In this document: one piece after another, positions 9,340-17,427 of the stretch
Position numbering within the stretch: position 1 is the first letter of the stretch
Layout: every line of letters begins with the position of its first letter
Virus record (IMG/VR): IMGVR_UViG_3300005288_000003
Location: 33,841 to 97,840 of that record
DNA length: 64,000 nucleotides
Source: a virus
Reading direction: 5' to 3' (one strand)
Program-made: the position numbers and the translations under genes
The notes under the pieces: model-generated
What the model was told of the DNA's origin: nothing
The model's input: only the letters and a program-made list of their open reading frames with translations
The model's database searches: none

Positions 9340-9372
9340 AAAAAGGGGCCGCCATCGTTAGATGGAAGCCCC
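9340..9372 (-). terminator. Rho-independent terminator after tube gene 1
   Basis: The stem GGGGC/GCCCC with an inner CCATC/GATGG helix and a GTTA loop is followed on the minus strand by TTTTT. It lies just past the stop of the gene at 9380-9907. It would allow partial read-through and give higher expression of the upstream tube gene than of the two downstream paralogues. Confidence 0.75.
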
Positions 9373-9379
9373 AGCGATG

Positions 9380-9907
9380 TTAACCAATCCACTTAGCGTC
9401 GATTGAACCACCCAGTGTCGTAATAACGTCTTGGTCTTCTGGTGAGAGAACCGCGTTACCACCGATGTAGGTGTCAAGGTTGTGAGCGTGCAATACCCAG
9501 TCACGTGTCTGCATCGAGTTAGCGAATGCAGAGTTTGGAACTACACCAACATAAGCGTCGTCGCTAAAGAAGCGGCTACGGCCAGAGGCGTCTGAGATTT
9601 GCAGAGAGAACAAACCAGAGCTGTTACGGGTAGCCGCGTCGTTTGCGTAAAGCAAAGACAGGATATCGTTAGAAGCAGAAGTTTGTTGCAGGCTCAAAGT
9701 GACTTTAGCACTTTTGTTTGCGTTGTAAATACGTGTCGATGTGTTGTCAGCACCAGTGTACATGGTGAATGTTTCAGCAACACGTTCGATTTGTACAATG
9801 CTGTCTTCACTGTACCCGCTCACAATGTGAGCAATACCCGAAGAGCGTTGTGTGATAACGACGTTCACATCATTTGGAGCGAACGTTGCTAGACGTTGAG
9901 TAGCCAT
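9380..9907 (-). CDS. Major tail tube protein candidate, paralogue 1 (DUF3277-like)
   Basis: 175 aa, beta-rich, lying directly after the sheath gene, the normal place of the tube gene. Motifs are RLATFAPNDVNVVITQRSSG, GYSEDSIVQIERVAETFTMY and SASNDILSLLYANDAATRN. It is followed by a strong terminator, which suits the most abundant of the three paralogues. It polymerises around the tape measure to form the DNA channel. The family assignment is by synteny and pattern. Confidence 0.7.
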   Translation of the reverse strand: MATQRLATFAPNDVNVVITQRSSGIAHIVSGYSEDSIVQIERVAETFTMYTGADNTSTRIYNANKSAKVTLSLQQTSASNDILSLLYANDAATRNSSGLFSLQISDASGRSRFFSDDAYVGVVPNSAFANSMQTRDWVLHAHNLDTYIGGNAVLSPEDQDVITTLGGSIDAKWIG

Positions 9908-9938
9908 TGATTATCTCCTGTTAGGGATGTAACCGTAA

Positions 9939-11225
9939 TTAAACGGTTACAGTTCCACGGATTTTGACGAAGTGGATAGCACCAGCCAGACGTGCTTCGA
10001 ATGTGATGCCGTCGAAGATACGCTGCGCTCGCAGGTTAGCCGAAACAGACAGTACATCTGGAACAGTAACGATTGGAGCTGGGCTTTCGGCCAGACCACC
10101 TGCACGAATACCATCATTCAACTGGGCACGGATTTCGGCCTCGATGATTGCAGCACCGGCTGATGTGTAAGGGATTTTCTTGCTGTTTGCCATACGGAAC
10201 CACAGGCGTTCTTTCATGCGTTGTTCCAGCCAGTCAACGAAGACCATAACGTCGATCCACTCACCACCGAACATCTTACCGCCGATAGTTGTGTTCAGAC
10301 CACCAACAGTTTCGTAGGTGTTCCCGTTTTTGCCTTGGATGTGCTGTGCTTCGGTATCCGACAACTTGCTGACCGAGAAGCCGCTCAGTGTCTTATACGC
10401 CCATGTGTTCGAGCCCGGTTGTTCTTGCAGTTGGTATCCGACCCACGAGCATTCAGGGAACATTGTATCAGCGTCAGCCGACCATAGTCCGAATGTACGT
10501 TGGTATGTCAGAGCTTTCAACTTGCTGAATACATCGTCTGTAGCAGTTCCTTTGACATCTAGATCAGCAGATGAAGTACCGAATACTTTCTTCTGTGCTT
10601 CGATAACACCAGCTACGGCCAGTACATCAGCTTCGAGGTGAGATTCGATTGTCAGAGCATACCAAGTGTTGTTAGCACTTTGAACTGCTGAGATGGTGTC
10701 TGGCCAGCTTTCAGTAGATGGCTGCGAAGACTTGCTCAGGTTAGGTGAGACTTTCAACGACCAATCCACAGTCGAAGTGATTGTCAGAGTACCGTCGAGG
10801 TTGTCTACAACACTAACGCCAGTAACTGGAGTAACAGTGTAGGCTGCTTTCAAACCTGTAGCGATCTGAATAGCTGTGTCAAGTGCTGCTGCTGTGTACG
10901 AGATAGTTACGCCACTGATTGTCAGAGTGTAGCTAGTCGAAGCGATAACGCTTACCACGTTAACAGTTGCACCCGGAATCTGACGACGACCGATTACAAT
11001 GTTGGCAGGCTTGAGGGTTTGTCCGAACAGTTTGCTAGCCGCGATGTAAGCTGTGTCCGTCGAGGCGAAGTCATCAGCTACAGCAAGCAAGCTGCTGTAT
11101 ACACGGGCACGTTCAACAAAGTTGGTGTGTGCAGAAATGAATAGAGGGACGTTGAAATTGGTCTGAGCAACCGCAGCAGTTTCGCGGCTGATCTGGATGT
11201 CAATGATGTCCGTAAGTTGAGTCAT
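9939..11225 (-). CDS. Tail sheath protein (DUF3383 type)
   Basis: 428 aa. It begins with LTDIIDIQISRETAAVAQTN followed by FNVPLFISAHTNF, and contains TVSYTAAAL-like and VDWSLKVSPN segments. The C-terminal half includes FGLWSADADTMFPECSWVGY and ends with IRAGGLAESPAPIVTVPDVL. This is the DUF3383 structural protein of Felix O1-like and related myoviruses, which is the contractile sheath. It lies between the neck proteins and tube gene. Start at 11225 has GGAG about 8 bases upstream. Confidence 0.8.
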   Translation of the reverse strand: MTQLTDIIDIQISRETAAVAQTNFNVPLFISAHTNFVERARVYSSLLAVADDFASTDTAYIAASKLFGQTLKPANIVIGRRQIPGATVNVVSVIASTSYTLTISGVTISYTAAALDTAIQIATGLKAAYTVTPVTGVSVVDNLDGTLTITSTVDWSLKVSPNLSKSSQPSTESWPDTISAVQSANNTWYALTIESHLEADVLAVAGVIEAQKKVFGTSSADLDVKGTATDDVFSKLKALTYQRTFGLWSADADTMFPECSWVGYQLQEQPGSNTWAYKTLSGFSVSKLSDTEAQHIQGKNGNTYETVGGLNTTIGGKMFGGEWIDVMVFVDWLEQRMKERLWFRMANSKKIPYTSAGAAIIEAEIRAQLNDGIRAGGLAESPAPIVTVPDVLSVSANLRAQRIFDGITFEARLAGAIHFVKIRGTVTV

Positions 11226-11239
11226 GTTGATGCTCCTGA

Positions 11240-11818
11240 TTATGGATTAGGGTTTGTTGTAACGTCAATGTCATTGATGATGATATGATCCGGTTCTCGC
11301 CCAGCATCATGGTAGATGCCTGTAAGTCCAGTGAACTCAATCCAGTCAATGTCATCTACTGTCATCGAGCAGTATGCGAATGTCACGTCCAGTTGATAGA
11401 CCATGTACATATCTGTTTCGCGTCTGACGGGCAGCCGTCTTGCTGACATCTTCTTGTGCAAAGACAAGTTGTTCAGCTTCATCAGCTCAAACCCTTTCGG
11501 GGTTCTCATTGCTAACTCAAGTTGCTGTGCCATTTCCGCAGTTGTAGTGTTTGCATCATACTTCCCATGGAACTCGAACCTGACTTGCGTCAAACTGTCC
11601 TGAATGGTTGTAGTGATGGCATCGCCTGTGAGCGGGTTGATCTTCCCAAGGTGGGATGTGTATTGCTGTCCAATGACATCAAGCTTTCGCACGTTAATTA
11701 CGCAATAAGGCGTCGTGGGTTCAGGGCCGTTGGTGTATGCAAAGATCGTTGTCCACGTAGGGAACAATCCATTCACAAGTTTGTATAGAGCGTCTTCGAG
11801 GTCTTGATAGATGTTCAT
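11240..11818 (-). CDS. Neck / tail terminator protein (LIC_12616-like)
   Basis: 192 aa from the ATG at 11818, which overlaps the upstream stop (ATGA). The frame is open further but would run into the upstream gene. It begins MNIYQDLEDALYKLVNGLFP and contains PTTPYCVINVRKLDVIGQQY, the pattern of phage neck terminator proteins (LIC_12616 family). It lies between the head-completion genes and the sheath, where the tail terminator is expected. Confidence 0.6.
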   Translation of the reverse strand: MNIYQDLEDALYKLVNGLFPTWTTIFAYTNGPEPTTPYCVINVRKLDVIGQQYTSHLGKINPLTGDAITTTIQDSLTQVRFEFHGKYDANTTTAEMAQQLELAMRTPKGFELMKLNNLSLHKKMSARRLPVRRETDMYMVYQLDVTFAYCSMTVDDIDWIEFTGLTGIYHDAGREPDHIIINDIDVTTNPNP

Positions 11819-12183
11819 GTCAGTTCCACCCGCATGCAAATTGCTTTGTAGTGGTTAAGGACACCCATCGCGTAGTTGATGACTTTCATCACCTCGTATT
11901 TATCGCCTTGCCAAATGAACTGGTCAGCAGCGTGACCGTTTGGCCCCTCTTTCAGTTCGAACAGTTCAGTCCCTTTAGTGTAAATCTTCAAGCAGGCTTT
12001 CGATCTGTCCGACTCTGGAAGTAGGATGGTGTCGGATGATTTCAACACCGGCTGTACGTTGCATACAACCTGAACAAGCGAATCAGTACCGGGGACAGGA
12101 CGACCGTTGACATACGTCGTAGATGTTCTGCGGGTAATGTCGAGTGTTACTCGCCCGGTAGAGAGCAATGGTGGGTAAAGCAT
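11815..12183 (-). CDS. Head closure / stopper protein
   Basis: 122 aa, beta-rich, starting LYPPLLSTGRVTLDITRRTS and containing QFIWQGDKYEVMKVINYAMG. The last motif (a W or Q before GDKYEV and a short strand) is usual in head-closure proteins of the SPP1 gp16 kind. Order in the operon (after the capsid and gp10-like genes, before the tail terminator) agrees. The family match is by general pattern only. Confidence 0.55.
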   Translation of the reverse strand: MLYPPLLSTGRVTLDITRRTSTTYVNGRPVPGTDSLVQVVCNVQPVLKSSDTILLPESDRSKACLKIYTKGTELFELKEGPNGHAADQFIWQGDKYEVMKVINYAMGVLNHYKAICMRVELT

Positions 12184-12193
12184 GGTATCACTC

Positions 12194-12658
12194 CTATCGG
12201 TGGATTTGGAACTTGACCGAATTCATCATGAACTCTGTGTCTCGTAGTGGCGTGTTACGTCCACCTTTCTTCTCGATAGTCTTCGGAGAGTTGCTACCGG
12301 GATAGTTGAGGATCGTTGTTTTCATTTGCTCGGCAACACCGTCACCAAGTTGTTGAAGCAATCTTTGAATTGCACGACCGTTAGTCAATGCACTCTCGAA
12401 GATGGCCTTCATCATGCTAGTCATGTGCTTCTGTGTTGAGGCAGCCATGAAAGTCTCTTCCATAAATGGTCGAGTTGGGTTATGTACAGTACCGAATTCG
12501 TTGTAGTAGGCAACTTGAGCGACAGGCAGGTTATCATTCTCAGGACCGTATCTGTCTTCCTCAAAGAAACCGATATCGACTTCCGTACCATTTAATTGGG
12601 CCAGCCGCTTTTGCAGGGCTGGAAGCTTTCGAGTTTCTACTTTAAAAGTAAAGCCCAT
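12194..12658 (-). CDS. Neck protein, HK97 gp10-like
   Basis: 154 aa from the ATG at 12658, which has AAGGAG eight bases upstream; an upstream extension would overlap the preceding gene by far more. It begins MGFTFKVETRKLPALQKRLA, has VDIGFFEEDRYGPENDNLPV, then VAYYNEFGTVHNPTRPFMEE. The EFGT...PxRPF motif is diagnostic of the HK97 gp10/virion-morphogenesis family of neck proteins. It overlaps the upstream gene by 17 bases. Confidence 0.75.
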   Translation of the reverse strand: MGFTFKVETRKLPALQKRLAQLNGTEVDIGFFEEDRYGPENDNLPVAQVAYYNEFGTVHNPTRPFMEETFMAASTQKHMTSMMKAIFESALTNGRAIQRLLQQLGDGVAEQMKTTILNYPGSNSPKTIEKKGGRNTPLRDTEFMMNSVKFQIHR

Positions 12659-13097
12659 TGCAGGCTCCTTCGCAGTTTCCCGAAAGCAGGATGTTTCGTT
12701 GTTCGATCTTGTAGACACCAATTCCAATACGGAAGTTGTCAGGATCGTTTCTGTTAGCTAGCATGTCTGAACGAGAGATACCACCAGCATATGGAACAGC
12801 TAGGCTGATCGCAATGTTCGGGTCTTTCAGAATCAGTTGCAATGCTTTCATGTAGTTGCTGAACCAGTCACCACCATAGACTTCAATGTCTCCAGTGCGT
12901 TCACGGGTCATGCGAGTTAGTTTGAACAGGATGGCCCGTACAGCATCCATCGTTGCTCTGTTCTCATTCCCGTTGGCTGCGTCCAAGAAGTATTGGTAAT
13001 CAGCATCCGTCAGGTATTCGATGTCATCCCAAATATCTCCGACATTCAAACGAATGCGGTCAACTGGGTTGTTCTGTGGATCGCCTGTATATGGCAT
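12642..13097 (-). CDS. Head-tail adaptor protein (gp6/gp15-like)
   Basis: 151 aa. It starts with NNPVDRIRLNVGDIWDDIEY then LTDADYQYFLDAANGNENRA. This mostly helical N-terminus with RLxxGD and LTDxxYQxxL is the pattern of the adaptor that sits under the portal (HK97 gp6, SPP1 gp15 class). It is the first gene after the capsid gene. Start at 13097 has GGAGAA six bases upstream. Confidence 0.65.
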   Translation of the reverse strand: MPYTGDPQNNPVDRIRLNVGDIWDDIEYLTDADYQYFLDAANGNENRATMDAVRAILFKLTRMTRERTGDIEVYGGDWFSNYMKALQLILKDPNIAISLAVPYAGGISRSDMLANRNDPDNFRIGIGVYKIEQRNILLSGNCEGACNGLYF

Positions 13098-13119
13098 GGT
13101 GTTCTCCTAAAACAATGAA

Positions 13120-13140
13120 GGGGCGCTACAAGAGCGCCCC
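13120..13140 (-). terminator. Hairpin terminator after the major capsid gene
   Basis: A perfect GGGGCGC/GCGCCCC stem with a seven-base loop lies between the capsid stop (13147) and the next gene. The following T stretch is short (TTCATT), so it may be a partial terminator or an mRNA-stabilising hairpin. Either would favour high capsid expression. Confidence 0.65.
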
Positions 13141-13146
13141 GTTCAA

Positions 13147-14205
13147 TTAGGCACCAACGATACCCTTAACGATCAACTGTGGGCGACGTAGGACGCTCAG
13201 GAAGTTGGACTCGGTTTGGATTTCGATCATTTGACCACGACCGTCACCGTATTCAAAGGCGTACATTTCTTGCCCTTGGGTGTTGATGAAGTCGAAGTGA
13301 TCCGCTGGAGCGTGGTAAGTAACGAAGTTGTCGCTCGAACCTTGGTTGCTTGGCAGGAAGTAGCACTCGCCAACTGGGATGTAACGCACGCCATCTGGAC
13401 CAACACCACGGTATTCCACGTAGGTGATGTTCGCGATAGTGAACTCACGGTAGCGGTCGTCGTAGCCATTGGCTTTCAGACGATCTTTCAGGATTTGTGG
13501 CGATTGCTGGTGAGCAAGGTACAAAGCCTTCATGGTTGGGTGGCCGATCAACTTCGAGAAGAACTCTGGCGAAGCGATAGCGTAGATGTCACCACGGATT
13601 GAACCGTCGTGTGCGTTGTCCTGAATCGCAGCGAAGACTTGTTCGGTCTTGGCGATGATGTCAGTTGTTGCTGTGTTCAGTTCGAAGTCAACAGTTGTAC
13701 GTGTTGCACCGAATTGAGTGTACCAGTCGTAAGTGACTGTGCCGTTTGGAGCGTAGGCAGTACCAGTTGTGATGGTGTGCCAGATAGCTTTTTCTTTTGT
13801 AGCCGACCAGCTTTGACGGATGGTTTCCAGTTTACGGGCACGAACTGCTGCCAGTGTTTCCAGAACGTCTTGACCGAACGCACGCTTACCTTGGATGTCA
13901 CGCGGGGTGATAGCATCGTCAAGTGTGAAGTGTGGAACAGCAAAGCTCATCATACGACGGCTGTGGTCTGCCGACACTTGGTGACGTTGGCCACGGTGTA
14001 CGTCAGTTACCAGACCGAAGCCCTTGGTGATTTCTTCCAGAGTGATCGACTCTTGGTTAGTCGTATCCATGTTGAAGATACCGAGTTGTTGGCCCAGTCC
14101 CCAAACGTTCGGGATGATCATCAGTGGAGCTGTCAGGTCGGTGTATTCGTAGTTGTCGCCATTGAAGCTACGAACTGCGGCCTTAGCGATTTGAACTTGA
14201 GACAT
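13147..14205 (-). CDS. Major capsid protein (lambda gpE type)
   Basis: 352 aa. It has the features of the Phage_cap_E family: IIPNVWGLGQQLGIFNMDTT, then GLVTDVHRGQRHQVSADHSR, FAVPHFTLDDAITPRDIQG and, near the end, GECYFLPSNQGSSDNFVTYH and APADHFDF. It lies after the decoration gene and before the adaptor, the lambda-like order D-E. It forms the HK97-fold shell. It is followed by a hairpin, consistent with strong expression. Confidence 0.9.
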   Translation of the reverse strand: MSQVQIAKAAVRSFNGDNYEYTDLTAPLMIIPNVWGLGQQLGIFNMDTTNQESITLEEITKGFGLVTDVHRGQRHQVSADHSRRMMSFAVPHFTLDDAITPRDIQGKRAFGQDVLETLAAVRARKLETIRQSWSATKEKAIWHTITTGTAYAPNGTVTYDWYTQFGATRTTVDFELNTATTDIIAKTEQVFAAIQDNAHDGSIRGDIYAIASPEFFSKLIGHPTMKALYLAHQQSPQILKDRLKANGYDDRYREFTIANITYVEYRGVGPDGVRYIPVGECYFLPSNQGSSDNFVTYHAPADHFDFINTQGQEMYAFEYGDGRGQMIEIQTESNFLSVLRRPQLIVKGIVGA

Positions 14206-14221
14206 TTATATGCTCCTTGAA

Positions 14222-14605
14222 TTAGTGGATTGCAACGTCGATTTGATCGACAGCGAAGATTTGCAGGGTAGCCAGCTTGGTGAAAGCCGTTGCCTTGTTG
14301 GCGTCCGATACACCAGCTCCGAATACCAAAGCACGCTTACCAACTTTCGCTTTACCGCGAGCCAGTAGCAAGGCTTTGCTGAATTCAGCAGCAGATGGAC
14401 GAGTCAGGTCGTCGATCAGAATGTAAGTTGCGTCACCTACAGTTGCAGGAACAACCAGTTGGAAGGCGCTGTCCAATACCGAACCAGTGAGGGTGGCGTT
14501 GGTTTGTGACTTGTTGATCACTTCGCGAGTAGTACCGCTGTCAGGGAATTCTTCCCATTTCAGCCAGTTGCTCAGACGCTGAGTGTCAGATGCGTAAATA
14601 GCCAT
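14222..14605 (-). CDS. Head decoration protein (lambda gpD-like)
   Basis: 127 aa. It begins YASDTQRLSNWLKWEEFPDS and continues with beta segments and RPSAAEFSKALLLARGKAKV. Head decoration proteins of this size lie directly upstream of gpE-type capsid genes. It probably caps capsid trimers to stabilise the filled head. Assignment is by size, position and overall resemblance. Confidence 0.65.
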   Translation of the reverse strand: MAIYASDTQRLSNWLKWEEFPDSGTTREVINKSQTNATLTGSVLDSAFQLVVPATVGDATYILIDDLTRPSAAEFSKALLLARGKAKVGKRALVFGAGVSDANKATAFTKLATLQIFAVDQIDVAIH

Positions 14606-14624
14606 TGTTTATTCTCCGTAGAAA

Positions 14625-15509
14625 TTATTTGCCGTATTTGGCTTTGAGGATGCGAGTTGTTGCGTCAACTTCATCGGCAGTTTTTGCACCGTCACCAGCA
14701 ACGCCAGCTTCGTTAAACATTTCCGACTCGGATTCAGCAGCTTTTTGTACAGCGAAAGTTTCAACAACAGCAGCGAATGCTTCTGCGTCCAATGGAGCCA
14801 GAGACTTCATCAGTGCTTCAACTTTGTCAGCAGCGACTACAGCAGCTAGTGCTTCTTGACGTGATTTTTGAACAGCGGCAACAGCAGCAGTTTCGAATTC
14901 AGCAAGTTTGGCTTCGGCAGCTTTCAGCACTTCTGCTTGAGCGTCCAGCGACTTCTGTACTTCGGCAACAGCATCAGCCACAGCTTTGGTCACGAATTCT
15001 TCGTGAGCCGATTTCAGGATGGTTTCCAAGGGAGTGTCCTCTTGTTCGATTTGGGTTTGTTCTGGAAGAGCAGCGAACGCTTTCTCCAGCATTTCTTGAT
15101 CAGCCATAAGGGCCAGATGTTGTTCTGGAGTCAGAGCTGCAAGAGCCTTCTCCACGTCTTGAGCTTTGTATACCGATTTCATAATGCTGATGGATTCAAC
15201 ACGAGAGTCGATGTAATCTTTCTCGTTGGTATCAGGATACTCGGTGCGGCCATAGCCCATAACAGCAGAAAGAACTTCTGCATCATCCCAGTAGAGTCCG
15301 AAGAACTTACGAAGGAATTCAGGGAATTGCATTTCGACAGTAACCGATGTGGCCTTGTCTACTTGCTCTTGTGTAATGTCGAATGTCGCTTTGGTGATAA
15401 GAGTTGTGATCCCATTGGCTGGGCCACCTTGGTGCTTACCGACCAGAGCTACGTGAGCGCCTTCGTGTTCGAACTTGATGTCCGTTAGGCGACGTGTGGC
15501 TTTTGTCAT
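14625..15509 (-). CDS. Capsid scaffold-like protein
   Basis: 294 aa. The first 110 residues include LTDIKFEHEGAHVALVGKHQ and LVGKHQGGPANGITTLITKA, resembling the N-terminal part that often belongs to XkdF-like proteins. The rest (about 120-270) is an Ala/Glu/Lys-rich coiled coil, as expected of an internal scaffold. It lies directly next to the protease gene. The two may be a split form of a single protease-scaffold protein. The stop of the protease gene overlaps its start by four bases. Confidence 0.6.
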   Translation of the reverse strand: MTKATRRLTDIKFEHEGAHVALVGKHQGGPANGITTLITKATFDITQEQVDKATSVTVEMQFPEFLRKFFGLYWDDAEVLSAVMGYGRTEYPDTNEKDYIDSRVESISIMKSVYKAQDVEKALAALTPEQHLALMADQEMLEKAFAALPEQTQIEQEDTPLETILKSAHEEFVTKAVADAVAEVQKSLDAQAEVLKAAEAKLAEFETAAVAAVQKSRQEALAAVVAADKVEALMKSLAPLDAEAFAAVVETFAVQKAAESESEMFNEAGVAGDGAKTADEVDATTRILKAKYGK

Positions 15510-15967
15510 TCTGTAAGTTCCTCTACGGTTGCCATAGCGCCAATAGAGACGCCATTGATATCACCTGTCTTCACACCTTCCCACATAGCATCAGAGGCTT
15601 CTGTACCTTCGGGGAAGTGCCACCATTGCAGCCATGTACCCTTCTGTACAGTCACTCCGTTATCCAGATTGAAAGTTGCAGGGGCGATGAACGATTGAAC
15701 AATGTCAGCAGATTGTGTTTCGATCTGGTGGAAAAGGTTAGCTACTTGACAGTGTGTGTTGAAGTTGTTGCAAGCCTTCTCTACTTCGACTGCGGTATAT
15801 GTATCACCGTGCAAGTCTACAGTGTCAGGCTCCAACACAACAAAGAGCGCCATGCGCTTTTCATCATCAAGTGCTTTTGTAACTTCTACTTGAGGCTCTT
15901 CTTTGGCTGAACCGCCGAAGTGCTTCTCAATGAGGGCTGCGATGCCCTCAATAAGTGCGTTGCTCAT
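15506..15967 (-). CDS. Prohead protease-like (XkdF family)
   Basis: 153 aa. It contains VVLEPDTVDLHGDTYTAVEV, then EKACNNFNTHCQVANLFHQI and WLQWWHFPEGTEASDAMWEG followed by VKTGDINGVSIGAMATV. This is the pattern of XkdF, a putative serine protease involved in prohead maturation. The His in NLFHQ and the Ser in GVSIGA are candidate catalytic residues. It lies between portal and scaffold as in other phages. Confidence 0.7.
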   Translation of the reverse strand: MSNALIEGIAALIEKHFGGSAKEEPQVEVTKALDDEKRMALFVVLEPDTVDLHGDTYTAVEVEKACNNFNTHCQVANLFHQIETQSADIVQSFIAPATFNLDNGVTVQKGTWLQWWHFPEGTEASDAMWEGVKTGDINGVSIGAMATVEELTE

Positions 15968-15975
15968 GATAACTC

Positions 15976-17418
15976 CTATGCGTTATTCGCGGCAGAGTTA
16001 TCTCGGCCACTAGCTGTTTTGGATGCACCATTACCAATTCCGGCTTGTCCAGCTTGGCTTTGTCCGCCCATGATTTCATCTTCCTTTACAGGAGCGTCAT
16101 CAGGACGACGAACGATCTTGAGACTATCGCGAATCTTGTTCATAACAGGACGGTCGCGTTCAAGACCACCAACACTGCCAATACGTTGAATGGCTTTGGA
16201 GAACTCATCAAGGTCAACTTCGTCAAGATCACCGTAGACTAGCTTTGGAAGCTTAACGTCTGGAGATACACCGTTCATTGCGAACAGTTGTTTAACGAGG
16301 TCGTTGTTCAGCACATCTTGGATTTCTTGTAGGCGGGCTTCGATAGCCATCGCCATGATGTTTGTTTTTGCACCAGCCAGAGAGTAAGAACCAACTTGGT
16401 CTTGACCCATCTTCAACATGTCAGCAAACAAGACCATTAGGATTTTGTTGTCCCAACGCTTGATGATTGCGTCCGTGTCGTACATCTTCCCGCCCATAGT
16501 CGAAGTTAGTTCGAACTTGAACAGAGGTTGACGTGAATCAGGATCGAATGCTTGGGGAAGGATCAAACCACTTTGTTCGTTCATCTGGATATTCCGAATG
16601 ACGTTCTTGTAGTATTCGTAGATCGCTTTCTCAGCGTCAGTTGCGTCTGCACTCATGTAACGTGGCGGAAGATACAGGGTTGGCATACCGTTCATGTCAC
16701 GGGTCACACCAACTGCTTCCTGTTCTTCGATCAGGGTACGATATTTCCAAGCGTGGTATGCAGCACGGAGAGGACTATTTCCTTCCGGGTTGTCACGCTT
16801 TACATCGACTCTGAAATGCAGGAATTTCTTGCGAGGGATGTCAATTGTTCCCGTTGCGTTCAGTAGCTTGGCATAACGGTCTGTACCGTCTGTGATGCAC
16901 GCTAAGCTCTGCTGGACACCGATAAGGTCACGCCCGTCATCCGAGTATAGCCATTTGTTTACCGTTGCCTGTGAGCGAACTGGGAGCTTCTTGAAGCCTA
17001 CCTTGTTGTCGTTGTATTGGGAGCCATTGTCCCATGTGCGACGGCGGTAGACTTTCTCGTTAATGCAATACCCGTAGGTAAATGCACTGGTAACTTCTTG
17101 GATGAAAGATCGCCAACTGTGATCCATGTCGTGCATGGCTTCTTCGAGGAATTTGGCATTGGCTTTCATTTCAGCGGATGGGTCGATTCCAGTATCAACG
17201 ATCCATTCAACGCGGCTCACCATCATTTCGAACAACGAAAGAGCGGCTGCGATTGTGGCATCTTGTGCCATAAGTTGGAAAGTTCTGTTGGCTTCGGGGA
17301 AGCGAAGTTCTTTACGAGCTTCTTCCTGAATTCGACCACCGTGTTGTTTGAGTCCTACGACACCCAACTCACCCAGTCGAAGACGGGGGATAGATGCCTT
17401 TTCGATAACTTCGGTCAT
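15976..17418 (-). CDS. Portal protein (DUF935/phage portal family)
   Basis: 480 aa. It contains DATIAAALSLFEMMVSRVEW and HDMDHSWRSFIQEVTSAFTY, then YCINEKVYRRR and the helical stem region FLHFRVDVKRDNPEGNSPLR with AAYHAWKYRTLIEEQEAVGV. These are typical of portal proteins close to the Mu gp29/DUF935 class. It forms the dodecameric vertex for DNA packaging. It is nine bases downstream of the terminase gene. Confidence 0.85.
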   Translation of the reverse strand: MTEVIEKASIPRLRLGELGVVGLKQHGGRIQEEARKELRFPEANRTFQLMAQDATIAAALSLFEMMVSRVEWIVDTGIDPSAEMKANAKFLEEAMHDMDHSWRSFIQEVTSAFTYGYCINEKVYRRRTWDNGSQYNDNKVGFKKLPVRSQATVNKWLYSDDGRDLIGVQQSLACITDGTDRYAKLLNATGTIDIPRKKFLHFRVDVKRDNPEGNSPLRAAYHAWKYRTLIEEQEAVGVTRDMNGMPTLYLPPRYMSADATDAEKAIYEYYKNVIRNIQMNEQSGLILPQAFDPDSRQPLFKFELTSTMGGKMYDTDAIIKRWDNKILMVLFADMLKMGQDQVGSYSLAGAKTNIMAMAIEARLQEIQDVLNNDLVKQLFAMNGVSPDVKLPKLVYGDLDEVDLDEFSKAIQRIGSVGGLERDRPVMNKIRDSLKIVRRPDDAPVKEDEIMGGQSQAGQAGIGNGASKTASGRDNSAANNA

Positions 17419-17427
17419 GGCCTCGCC

